64,000 bases of DNA from Planctomycetota bacterium. Lineage in GTDB: Bacteria > Planctomycetota > SZUA-567 > H5-PLA8. The stretch spans positions 1 to 64,000 of the forward strand of contig JACQFI010000066.1 of NCBI GenBank assembly GCA_016200135.1, read 5' to 3'. The position numbers were made by a program, and so were the translations under genes. How positions within the stretch are numbered: position 1 is the stretch's first letter; every line of letters starts with the position of its first letter. The notes beneath the pieces are model-generated. The model was given only the letters and a program-made list of their open reading frames with translations, was not told the DNA's origin and did no database searches. This document shows positions 52,201 through 59,807 of this stretch, piece after piece.

Positions 52201-54975
52201 CTCGCCGAGCATCGAGAGCAGCAGCGCACCCGCCGCGAGCAGGCTCAACGCCATCGGCCAGGCGCGGCCCGTCACCTCTAGCCACTGCGCGCCGTTCCAG
52301 CCCGCGCCCGCGAACAACCCGAGCGAGGCGAACTCCGCGAGCAGCGCCCACTTGAGGTCGGGGTGTTCGCGGCGGCGCTGGAGAATGGCCGCCAGCGCCA
52401 TCGAGAGGCCGGACAGCGCGAGCGAGAGGGCCGCAGCGTCATGCGCGCCGCCGTGCGACTGCACGATGCCCAGGATCACGGCGTGGGATAGAATCGCAAG
52501 CGCGCCGGAGCCGACCGCGTCGCGCAGGCGCTCCGACTTTCCGAAGACAAGCCACGCGCAGGCCTGCACGCCCAGCGAGAGCAGCGCGAGCCACGGTGCC
52601 GCGGCCTCCAACGGCAGACCGGACCAATAGAGCGCGCTCGCGAGCAACGGCGAAAGCGCGACGGCGGCGAGACCTGCGCGCGCTTCACGGCCGTTTCGAT
52701 CCATGGCGGCCGTTGCGGCAAGATAGAGCGCGAGCGCGCCCCAACCGGCGCAAGAGGAATCCAACGAGGTCGGCGGCAACGTCCAGCGGATAATTTCGAG
52801 CCCCAGCAGACCCAACACAGGGCCACACGCGTACAGATCGGCCGAGTTCCGTCCGTGTCGCGCCAGCGCCGGCTCGGGCGCGGCATATTTCCAGAATACA
52901 TACCAGACGAGCGCTAAGGCAAAGCCGGCAGCAGGCCACCACTCAAAGGATATGTTCCATGCGTCGAACGCAGTCCAAGACATGAATGCAGCGCCGAACC
53001 AGCTTTGCCAGACGCCCCACGCGGAACGTTCGAGCAGCGCCAAAGCAAGTCCCATCGCCAGCAGGGCGCCGGCGGTCCATGCTGCGTGTGCGGCGCTTAA
53101 ACTGTCCAGACAACGCGCGCTGACGGCCCACACCGCGCCAAACGTCGTCGCGCTCCCTCCCCAAGCGGCCAGCAGCGCGGTGACGGTCTCCTTCATTCGC
53201 TCCGGTCCGACGCCTTCCGTCCCGTCCAGACAGACGCGGCGATAACTGATGGCCAACAGCGCCAACACCGCGCCGGGCAGCGCGAACGCGACGCACCACT
53301 GTTCGAGCGGCCAGGCGAACGCAAAAGCGTAGAGCGGCGCGAGGGCGAGCAGGAGCGCGGAGCCGAGATGCGCGGACAGAATCGTCCCGCGGCGGCGGCT
53401 CTCGATGAGCATGCCCGCGCCGAGCGCGAAGATCGCCGCGGCATGCCAGCCGAACTGCGCGGCCAGGTCGGCGCGGCCGGAGTAGACCGCGGCGGCGGGC
53501 ACGAGGAACGCGAGCAGGCCCGCGCCCATGCGCCAGGCGCTGTCCATCCACCACCAGAGCGTCCAGCGACGCCAGCCGCCGGTCGAGAGCCGCGCAGAAT
53601 GGCGCGCGTCCGTCTCCGGCACGGCGGAGCGCGCGCGCAGCCCTTCGGCCAGAATGCCGCAGCCGGCCAGCACGGGCACATACGCGGCAGGCAGCATCCA
53701 CCAGCGTTCGCCCGCGGCTCCGGTGACGCCCATAAAGATCGCGCCCGCGCCGTACGCGGCCATGCCGCCAAAGAAGGTGAAGGCTTCGAACAACGCTTCA
53801 TCCAGCTTGCGCGCCTGCCACCACGCGCTGCCGGTGAAGAGCAGCATCGAGATCATCCAGAGCGAGGACGGCGCCCACGGATAGATCGGCGCCAGACCGT
53901 GGCCTTGGTGCACCAGCGCGGCGTACGTATCGAGCACGATCGAGAGCTGCCCGAGGATCAGGAAACCAAGGCCGGTGATGCGCAGCGAGGTCCAGCGCCG
54001 CAGGGCGTAACCCACGCCCGAACAGAGCGCCGTGCCGGCGAGCAGGATGCTCATCTGCTGCCAAGCCGACGAGCCCTCCCACATGTTCATCTTCACGAAC
54101 GCGACGGCGGAGATGAAGATGATCCCGATGCCGAGGCTCTGCAGGATGCGCACGTTCTCGGGCGTGAAGAGGCGTTCGGCGAGCGTCTTCTTCGGCACAG
54201 CGGGAAGCGCGGGCACGGAACTCTTTTTATCCAGGCGCGGTTTCTCCGGAAGCGCCGCCTGAACGGGCTCGTGCGGGACCTCCGGGGCCGGCGCCACCCG
54301 TTCGAGAAGCTCCTGGCCGGCGCGCGCCTCCTCGCGCACCGGGGCTGGCGTCTCGAGGACGACAAACGAAAGGTCCCGGGCCGGCGGAGCCGCCTCGGGT
54401 TCGGGTGGCGCCGGCGCTTCCGCATCGGCGTGAAGTTTAGCGATCATCCTGCGCAGGGACTCGGGATCGCGTTCAGACTTGGCGGGTTCGAGCGCGGGCG
54501 GAGTCTCGGCCTGCGGCACGAGCAATACTGCAATCTCGGGCTCAGGAGCGACTTCGGGCTGCGTTTCCGGCTGGACCATCTCTTGCTCGGAAAACTGCGT
54601 CGTTTCGGGTGCGGCTGGAATGGGAACAAGCGCAGGCGCGGGAACCGGCTGCGGCGCAGCGGCGGGCAGCCGGGCGCGCTCGGCGCTCAGGTATTCGAAG
54701 AGTTCCTTGCGCGCGGGCTCGCTCAGTTTGTCCGCGCGGATGGCCCGGCGGATTTCAGCGTCGACAATTTGCAGTGTCTGGGCGCGGTTGAGCGCCAGCG
54801 GGCCGTTCGACCGCGCGGGTAAGGGCGGCGGCACAGGCACGGGGCGCATGTGAACGGGGTACGGCTTCGGCTTAGGCGGATCGAAGAACAGCGCGCCGAT
54901 CAGTTTGAAGAAGAGATAGAGCGCCGAGACGACGCCGAGCAGGAAGAAACCGAGAACCAAGAGGATCCATGGCAT
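49294..54975 (-). CDS. Very large polytopic membrane protein (1893 residues)
   Basis: An N-terminal membrane helix (about 3-30) is followed by a Pro/Ala/Glu-rich cytoplasmic stretch to about residue 250, then an almost continuous series of several dozen hydrophobic helices to the C-terminus, with only short loops. One helix-turn carries FTPENVRILQSLGIGIIFIS. Layout is like DUF2339/DUF2157 membrane proteins, but roughly twice their length, and no enzyme motif is seen. Many helices have similar Ala/Leu/Gly composition with Trp at the ends, suggesting internal duplication. The frame is unbroken for 5.7 kb. Role unknown; it could be a transport or scaffold protein of the inner membrane. Confidence 0.8.
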   Translation of the reverse strand: MPWILLVLGFFLLGVVSALYLFFKLIGALFFDPPKPKPYPVHMRPVPVPPPLPARSNGPLALNRAQTLQIVDAEIRRAIRADKLSEPARKELFEYLSAERARLPAAAPQPVPAPALVPIPAAPETTQFSEQEMVQPETQPEVAPEPEIAVLLVPQAETPPALEPAKSERDPESLRRMIAKLHADAEAPAPPEPEAAPPARDLSFVVLETPAPVREEARAGQELLERVAPAPEVPHEPVQAALPEKPRLDKKSSVPALPAVPKKTLAERLFTPENVRILQSLGIGIIFISAVAFVKMNMWEGSSAWQQMSILLAGTALCSGVGYALRRWTSLRITGLGFLILGQLSIVLDTYAALVHQGHGLAPIYPWAPSSLWMISMLLFTGSAWWQARKLDEALFEAFTFFGGMAAYGAGAIFMGVTGAAGERWWMLPAAYVPVLAGCGILAEGLRARSAVPETDARHSARLSTGGWRRWTLWWWMDSAWRMGAGLLAFLVPAAAVYSGRADLAAQFGWHAAAIFALGAGMLIESRRRGTILSAHLGSALLLALAPLYAFAFAWPLEQWCVAFALPGAVLALLAISYRRVCLDGTEGVGPERMKETVTALLAAWGGSATTFGAVWAVSARCLDSLSAAHAAWTAGALLAMGLALALLERSAWGVWQSWFGAAFMSWTAFDAWNISFEWWPAAGFALALVWYVFWKYAAPEPALARHGRNSADLYACGPVLGLLGLEIIRWTLPPTSLDSSCAGWGALALYLAATAAMDRNGREARAGLAAVALSPLLASALYWSGLPLEAAAPWLALLSLGVQACAWLVFGKSERLRDAVGSGALAILSHAVILGIVQSHGGAHDAAALSLALSGLSMALAAILQRRREHPDLKWALLAEFASLGLFAGAGWNGAQWLEVTGRAWPMALSLLAAGALLLSMLGEALSPAAWPGSSTDERPFRTSGAVAALLLAFFAGLKLLGAMVVPAHGLGLFHIAPELLDATWAAALVPLFLCLRPEMDVQRRGQATITSLLGSILAGLLFLLASIEALFAEFWLASCPPDLRAACALFFVVTLLGSVAAGWLQRRAVAPVAGALAVLGLFGCAYGAWPLPPESFGLACVLSACGLSALGEWARREGRHPGQAAAFVLAAGAAGSLGAGHLIYGLAVWPAGAGHTYALAAWVLLAAGLWRASGNENGKHSSVAAWAASCAAVLGGCHALRWAGLDYSQFGPGLIGSVLLLLLAREFVLRADRAAEEDARAQEEAEEPQPLAPAEAASSIKAALNGPAPSRAHVRAGGVFAAALMTAMSAFVLGAFGWTAGHLETWSATLLLEAVYFAALALIARRENERAPGLGLVGLELGAWSLLLVGLSFAAHAAGLDYLFDSPACELFAAMIFALGMAAEALAGAAIPAERRAKAPVAFLESRHLAALGLAAIGVLWAFSAGHAFTLPAVQTTWRTVIGAGLLAAYASMAGWSADETGRRAGRTASTAASYLVLIPAGYLCLLKAHATGSSWGALWFLALAPAQLLAANFLQREKYETQAALARIGALLVGLGSIVLSYASNPERLAAVPCATYATLALLALLARWANRGPERRAYAFAALAAGSAAAFYAVRGLAGDPAFGLLETGVWEWPSMAALGLGFIFAGGLSKWETDARGRSLAGEFGFWLAFAALAGALLELARYGSQAHYLHVANEARFEAFVVALLLASGVCVAARRWLAFAVGEYLAPVLALGGYALYIWTIHPQAWEWYSLPAAVLLFAWARSKADEAETALHATGSAKSEVAILLSLASTAALLPPLIQALPFSDEALVHYYVLVLAGLAMVAGAMLTRRKIPLLGGSAAVLLGTLVKTAQWAAHRQVFMPVLGMGIGLAVVAVGCLFESRMNRTIRQTVDRVRAEARMFWMSWE

Positions 54976-55041
54976 GGTCAGGCCCTCCGCGGACGCGTGT
55001 GCCGTCCGCCTTCAGATTACAGAGAACCGTGTATTTACATT

Positions 55042-55080
55042 ATTGATTGTTTATCAAAGTATTATCACTATCATTGATTG
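55042..55080. promoter_or_regulatory. AT-rich divergent control region with direct repeats
   Basis: ATTGATTG occurs twice, 31 bp apart (three helical turns), between TTATCAAAGTATTATCAC-like sequence, in the 123-bp spacer between the giant membrane gene and the LysR gene. A likely LysR binding region. Confidence 0.45.
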
Positions 55081-55098
55081 ATCTGCAGGGAGATTGCC

Positions 55099-56025
55099 AT
55101 GGCCACGCTGCGGCTTCACCAGCTCGAAGGGTTTTTCTTCGTCGCGCGCATGGGCAGCTACACCAAGGCGGCGCAAGCCTTTCCGTATCCGATCGGACAG
55201 CCGGCGGTCTACCAGCAGGTGAAGGGCCTGCAGGAAGACCTGGGCGTCACGCTGGTACAGCAGGCCGGTCCGCGCCGGACGGTGCTCACCCCGGAAGGCC
55301 GGGCGCTGTACGAATTCCTCGCGCCGTTCTTCGACGGACTGCCCAGGCTGGCGGAGCGCATCCGGCAGGCGGAGTTCGCGCCGCTGGTGATGGGCGCGGA
55401 CCAATTGCTGGCGATGGAAGCGCTGCCGCCCGCGCTTATAAAAGCCCGCGCCGAACGCCCGGACTTTCGCGTGCGCGTGGAAGAGTTGCCGACGGGCGAG
55501 ATCGTCGAGCGTATCGCGGCGGGCGCAGTCGACGTGGGCCTCGTGCATCTGCCCGGCGTGCCGCGGGGCCTGCGCTGGGAGGCGCTCGGGCGCATCGGCA
55601 TCGCGCTGCTGATCCCCAACGGCCACCCGCTGGCCAAGCTCGACCGCGCGCCGGCGCCCGAGGAAGTCGCGCGGCACCCGCTGATTCTGTACGAGCCCAA
55701 CGCGCCCGGGCGCATGCTGGCGGAGCGGCTGTTCCGGGCGCTCGGAGTGAATTTGAAGGTAGCCGCGGAAGTGACCTTCGCGCAGACCATGCGCTCACTC
55801 GTCCGCGCGGGCCTCGCGCCGGCCTTCGTGCCGTATCTGCTTACCGGAAAAAAAGGCCTGCCCGAAGCAGAAGACCTGCCGCGTATGCCGCAGACGGCCG
55901 TGTACGAGATGACGGCGAAACTGCGCGCCGGTCCGCTGCCGTTCGGGTTGCTCTACCGCGCGGGGATGGACGAGAGCCCGGCGTTCCGGCTGCTGGCGCA
56001 ATGCCTGCGGGAACGCTGGGGGTAA
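55099..56025 (+). CDS. LysR-family transcriptional regulator
   Basis: A 308-residue regulator with an N-terminal helix-turn-helix (about 4-60; GSYTKAAQAFPYPIGQPAVY, EDLGVTLVQQAGPRRTVLTP) and a C-terminal periplasmic-binding-like effector domain (about 90-300). AGGGAGA five to eleven bases upstream fixes the ATG. It is divergent from the giant membrane gene, its most likely target. The effector is unknown. Confidence 0.92.
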   Translation: MATLRLHQLEGFFFVARMGSYTKAAQAFPYPIGQPAVYQQVKGLQEDLGVTLVQQAGPRRTVLTPEGRALYEFLAPFFDGLPRLAERIRQAEFAPLVMGADQLLAMEALPPALIKARAERPDFRVRVEELPTGEIVERIAAGAVDVGLVHLPGVPRGLRWEALGRIGIALLIPNGHPLAKLDRAPAPEEVARHPLILYEPNAPGRMLAERLFRALGVNLKVAAEVTFAQTMRSLVRAGLAPAFVPYLLTGKKGLPEAEDLPRMPQTAVYEMTAKLRAGPLPFGLLYRAGMDESPAFRLLAQCLRERWG

Positions 56026-56152
56026 TCCATTTTAGATTTTGGATTTCCGCTTTTCGATTCAACGGCAAGGGGCGCAAAAAAATGCGCCACCTCAAGAGGA
56101 CTGGGGCGGCGCACGGGCTTTCGATTTGAGAACTATTGCGAGACGGGCTGAA

Positions 56153-57382
56153 CTACGGCTTGGCCTCGTCCTTCGGCTGCTGGACGGGCGGCTGTGCGAC
56201 CGTGGTGGGGCCGGTCTTGGGCACGGGTGGCGCGGCGACGCCGCCGATGTGCTGGATATCCGGGCGGACCTTGTTGATGTTCCACCAGGAGAGCCAGTCG
56301 TCGTAGTTGTCGTACTTCTCGCCCGTGACGACCTGCAGCGTGTCCATCGCGGTCTTACGGACCTCGGGGTTGTCCTCGTTGGTGCAATCGACGAGGAACT
56401 CGATCGCTTCGAAATACTTGAACTTCGCGAGCGTGCCGATCAGGCGCGCGCGGCCTTCGCGGTAGCGCTGGTAGGCGCGCAGCACGTAACTCACCGTCCG
56501 CGGTTCGCCGATGAGCGAGAGCGCCTGCGCGCTGGTGTAGCGGAGCTGGTCCCAGCGGTCGCTGAGGATGCCGTCGAGCAGCGCGCCGAGGGCGCGTTCG
56601 TCCTTGGCGCGCAACTGGCCCAGTGCGAACGCCGCGGCCACGCAAGCGTTCTCGTCGTTGCTTTCCTTCAGCAGCGTGGTCAGCGGGTTGACCGCTTTGG
56701 GGTCGTTGAGGTATCCCAACGCCAAGGCAATACCGTCGAGATTCTCGTGTTTCTTGGTATCCAGGCTGTCGATCAGGTCCTGACAGGTCGCGGGGCCCGC
56801 GAGCGACGCGACGGTCTTGGCGGCCTGCGCACGCACGGCCATGTGGCGGTCGTCGAGCATCAGCTTGACCGAGCGCGTAACGGTGTCGGTCTTGTCGCCG
56901 ATCTGAAGAATGGCGTCGAGGATGCCCTTGCGCTTGATCTCGTTCTCTTCCTCAATCTTTTCTAACAAGTACGGGACGATGGCCTTGCCTTCGCGCAAGA
57001 GCGCACGCATCATCGCACCGTACTCCTGTTCGGTGCCGTTGACGCACATATTCAGGAAGCGCACGACCATCTCGCGCAGCCGCGTCTGGCCCTTGTTGGC
57101 CTCGGCGATAACGATCTTGAGCAGTTTGTCGATGTCCGCCTGGGGCATGTTGCCTTCTTTGGCGGCTTTGGAGATCTCGACGACTTCGGAGGAGGAGTAC
57201 ACGAACTGGGTGGTCGAGGCTTTGATCATGTCCTCGATGACCGAGAGCGAGATGCCGGCCTTCAGCACTTCTTTGAGCTTGGCGTTGTCGAGGAACTCGC
57301 CGGCTTGCGCATTTCGCGTAAGCAAGGCAGCGCCTGCCAATACCAAAGCGCACCCGAATATCGCCAAGCGCCTGTCGTTCAC
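56153..57382 (-). CDS. Exported HEAT-repeat protein
   Basis: A 409-residue protein with a signal peptide (ending RNAQA-G) and HEAT-like helical repeats from about residue 130 to 350 (RHMAVRAQAAKTVASLAGPA; ALALGYLNDPKAVNPLTTLL; EARGALLDGIL-like blocks). A DUF-like helical domain lies between, and the tail is Pro/Val-rich. HEAT repeats hold other proteins; partners are not known. The GTG start has AAGGAGG six bases upstream, better than an ATG 21 codons earlier. Confidence 0.8.
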   Translation of the reverse strand: MNDRRLAIFGCALVLAGAALLTRNAQAGEFLDNAKLKEVLKAGISLSVIEDMIKASTTQFVYSSSEVVEISKAAKEGNMPQADIDKLLKIVIAEANKGQTRLREMVVRFLNMCVNGTEQEYGAMMRALLREGKAIVPYLLEKIEEENEIKRKGILDAILQIGDKTDTVTRSVKLMLDDRHMAVRAQAAKTVASLAGPATCQDLIDSLDTKKHENLDGIALALGYLNDPKAVNPLTTLLKESNDENACVAAAFALGQLRAKDERALGALLDGILSDRWDQLRYTSAQALSLIGEPRTVSYVLRAYQRYREGRARLIGTLAKFKYFEAIEFLVDCTNEDNPEVRKTAMDTLQVVTGEKYDNYDDWLSWWNINKVRPDIQHIGGVAAPPVPKTGPTTVAQPPVQQPKDEAKP

Positions 57383-57629
57383 CTTCGGCCTCCTTGGAGT
57401 AGAATCCTTGCGGGTTGCAAGAAACCCGAATCTAACACATCCCAATCTTGCTTGAAAGCGTTTTACGGACGGGTCTAAGACCAGTCCGGATACCCTAAAA
57501 AGAGCGTCGTGCGGCTCCCCCTTAAAGACGGATCAAAGAGCCTTTGACTACCCAAAAAAATGGCATAGAATCCGCCCACTTTGCCGCACCCAACCGCACG
57601 GTTGCCATCAACTTGATGCCAGACCTTCG

Positions 57630-57977
57630 TGTGAATTAGGTGTGGAGAACTGCCGTTAAACGGTCCCTTAACCTTTGAATAGGATTTCGGCGGCGCTTGG
57701 AGCCAGGGCACTTTTTTCCACAGTCCTCCACAAACCTGGTCTTCGTGCTCGTTCGATTCAGGCATCCCTAAGATGACCCAGCACAACTCGAACAATGGTG
57801 CTGTGAACTTCGCGCAATCGCAACAGGTTGACTTTGCTGTCACCGAAGTCCTTCACTCCTTCCACATCCACACAAAACGTTGTACTGACCTTGTTCACAT
57901 GTGCTTTCAACACCGCGTTTCGGCTGTAATACATTAGGTGGAATGGCATTAGCTCCTGCTTAACGGAGTTTTTCACA
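57630..57977. other. Candidate replication origin region (DnaA-box-like cluster)
   Basis: The 686-bp gene-free stretch 57383-58068 is less GC-rich than its surroundings and lies just upstream of dnaN. Against TTWTNCACA two perfect sites are seen (TTTTCCACA at 57714-57722, TTTTTCACA at 57969-57977) and three with one mismatch (57630-57638 minus, 57641-57649 minus, 57891-57899 plus). dnaA is not in the window. All complete genes to the right point away from this region. This is a candidate only. Confidence 0.45.
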
Positions 57978-58068
57978 GACGTGGTCGTTCCTGATGTTGA
58001 TGATGATGACTGTTAAGAAGGTAACATCAAAGAACGTCTTTCAAAGACACAAGACAAAGAGGTGAGTC

Positions 58069-59190
58069 ATGAAACTGGTGGTCAAGCGCGAACCCTTCTT
58101 GAACGCACTCGATGCGGCGTCCGCGGTCGTACCGCTGCGCAGCGTGCGGCCGAATCTCAAGAACGCATTGCTGGTTGCGAGCAAAGACGGCGACCTCGAG
58201 ATCCGCGCCACGGACCTTGAAGTGGGCCTGCGTTACAAGCTCAAGGCCGAGTCCGTAAAAGACGCCGCATCGCTCTGCTTGCCCTGCGGAACGCTCGCGG
58301 GTTTGCTCAAAGAGTGCACCGAGGACGTGGTGACGCTCGAGACCGAAGGGTCTAAGGGTATTCTCAAGATCGGGCGCGACCGGTTCGAGATTCTTGGGCA
58401 GGAGTCGTCCGACTTTCCTGAAGTGCCGGACTTAGGGGAAGGCCCCAGCGTGAGCGTGCCCGCCGCGGACCTGGGACAGATGATCGACCGCACGATCTTT
58501 GCCGCGGCGCGCGAACAGGGCCGCTACGCCATCAACGGCGTCTTCGTGCTCTACAAAGACAAGCTGCTCGAACTCGTCGCGACCGACGGCCGGCGCCTCG
58601 CGTACTGCAAGCGCAAGCTGAAGGCCGGCGGTGGTATTGACGAGGGCGTGATCGTCCCGATCAAGATGATGCAGGAGATCCGCAAACTCTGCGGACGTCT
58701 GCCGGACGGGGAGAACGTGGAACTGGCCGTGCGGGGGCGCTCGGTGCTCGTCCGCGGCGGCAAGGAAGATTCCAAGACCACGCTCTCGAGTCTCGTCGTG
58801 GAAGGCATCTTCCCCAAGTACCAGCAGGTGATTCCCAAAGACAGTGACCGCGAGGCCACATTCAAGCGCGAGGCCGTGCTGCAGGCGCTGCGCAAGGCCG
58901 CGTACCTCACCAGCGACGACACGCGCACGGTCTCGCTGACGTTCACGCCCGGCACGCTGCTCATCGAGGCCCGCAGCCCGGACAAGGGCGTCGCCGCGGT
59001 GACGGTGGAAGTCGAGTTCGCCGGCGACAAGGTCTCCATCGCCTTCAACCCGCAGTACGTGCAGGACGCCTTGAAGGTGCTCAACGAGGAGACGCTGCGC
59101 TTTGAAATGAAAGACGGCGCGCGCCCCGGCGTGGTCCGCGAAGGCAGCGATTTCCTATACGTGCTGATGCCGGTGAGCGCGAAGGACTGA
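58069..59190 (+). CDS. dnaN: DNA polymerase III sliding clamp (beta subunit)
   Basis: A 373-residue protein of normal beta-clamp length with three similar domains. VKREPFLNALDAASAVVPLR at the start, the second-domain Y-A-I-N-G-V-F-V and VATDGRRLAYCKRKL, and the C-terminal F-L-Y-V-L-M-P-V ending are all typical. It forms a ring on DNA that holds the replicative polymerase and other enzymes. GAGGTGA lies before the ATG. A DciA gene follows after a terminator. dnaA, usually next to it in many bacteria, is missing here. Confidence 0.97.
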   Translation: MKLVVKREPFLNALDAASAVVPLRSVRPNLKNALLVASKDGDLEIRATDLEVGLRYKLKAESVKDAASLCLPCGTLAGLLKECTEDVVTLETEGSKGILKIGRDRFEILGQESSDFPEVPDLGEGPSVSVPAADLGQMIDRTIFAAAREQGRYAINGVFVLYKDKLLELVATDGRRLAYCKRKLKAGGGIDEGVIVPIKMMQEIRKLCGRLPDGENVELAVRGRSVLVRGGKEDSKTTLSSLVVEGIFPKYQQVIPKDSDREATFKREAVLQALRKAAYLTSDDTRTVSLTFTPGTLLIEARSPDKGVAAVTVEVEFAGDKVSIAFNPQYVQDALKVLNEETLRFEMKDGARPGVVREGSDFLYVLMPVSAKD

Positions 59191-59233
59191 ACGAAACAAT
59201 TAAAACGTAAAGAGTAAATCGTAAGAACGGCTT

Positions 59234-59275
59234 GGGCGGCGCGAGACCCCTGGGGATTGCGCCGCCCTTTTTCTT
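59234..59275 (+). terminator. Rho-independent terminator after dnaN
   Basis: A 9-bp stem (GGGCGGCGC / GCGCCGCCC) with a 16-nt loop is followed by TTTTTCTTT. Outer arms of the type TAAAACGTAAA on both sides also pair, making a longer nested structure. Confidence 0.85.
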
Positions 59276-59312
59276 TATTACGTTTTATGTTTTTACGTTT
59301 TAGTCTGTCCCC

Positions 59313-59645
59313 ATGAGCCTCCCCGGCCCGCGCAAACCCGGTACTCCCCCACCCGTCTCCTCCATCGGCGATATCCTCGGCCAGGTCATCCGCAAGGAAG
59401 GCCTGGGCAAGAAGGAACTCAAAGGCCGTCGGCTGGCACAGAAGGCGCTCACGGAGGTCCTCGGCAACGAACTCGTCCAGCACGCTCAAGTGGTCAGCGT
59501 CAAGACCGGCGTAGCCACGGTAGCGGCCGACTCCGCGGCGCTTTTTCAGGAGTTGGAAGGCTTCCGCCGCGAGGAACTGCTTGAGGCCTTCCGCAAGGCG
59601 GGCCTTAAAGTCCGCGAACTGCGCGTGCGCCTGAAGCAAGGCTGA
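59313..59645 (+). CDS. dciA: DciA-family helicase-loading protein (DUF721)
   Basis: A 110-residue protein with the DUF721 pattern: SIGDILGQVIRKEGLGKKEL, then VLGNELVQHAQVVSVKTGVA and the end F-R-K-A-G-L-K-V-R-E-L-R-V-R-L. DciA loads the replicative helicase in bacteria that lack DnaC or DnaI. Its place behind dnaN, near a candidate origin, fits. A Pro-rich N-terminal segment precedes the domain. Confidence 0.85.
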   Translation: MSLPGPRKPGTPPPVSSIGDILGQVIRKEGLGKKELKGRRLAQKALTEVLGNELVQHAQVVSVKTGVATVAADSAALFQELEGFRREELLEAFRKAGLKVRELRVRLKQG

Positions 59646-59745
59646 GAGCGCGGCACCGATTTACCTCCGGTTTCCCGAAAGAAAGCGCAGCGGACGCTGA
59701 AACAGGGGGCGTGGTTACGGGCCTATTGGGGTGGCCCGAACCTGC

Positions 59746-59774
59746 TTGTGAAGCGCTGTCCAATTTACTAAACT
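59746..59774 (+). promoter_or_regulatory. Possible promoter of the SBP-OmpA gene
   Basis: TTGTGA and TAAACT are separated by 17 bp, 33 bp before the start codon of the SBP-OmpA gene. Confidence 0.35.
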
Positions 59775-59807
59775 CCGCGCAAACCCAAATGCGAGAGGGG
59801 ATTGCTC

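Noticed and set aside
57475-57976. Two overlapping minus-strand open frames (122 and 72 codons) upstream of dnaN
   Set aside because: The translations show no domain, odd Cys/Trp composition and no ribosome-binding site; the stretch fits an origin-like spacer better.
57993-58010. GATGTTGATGATGATGAC as a DnaA-trio element
   Set aside because: DnaA-trios need repeated TAG read 5' to 3' on one strand; neither strand here gives that order.
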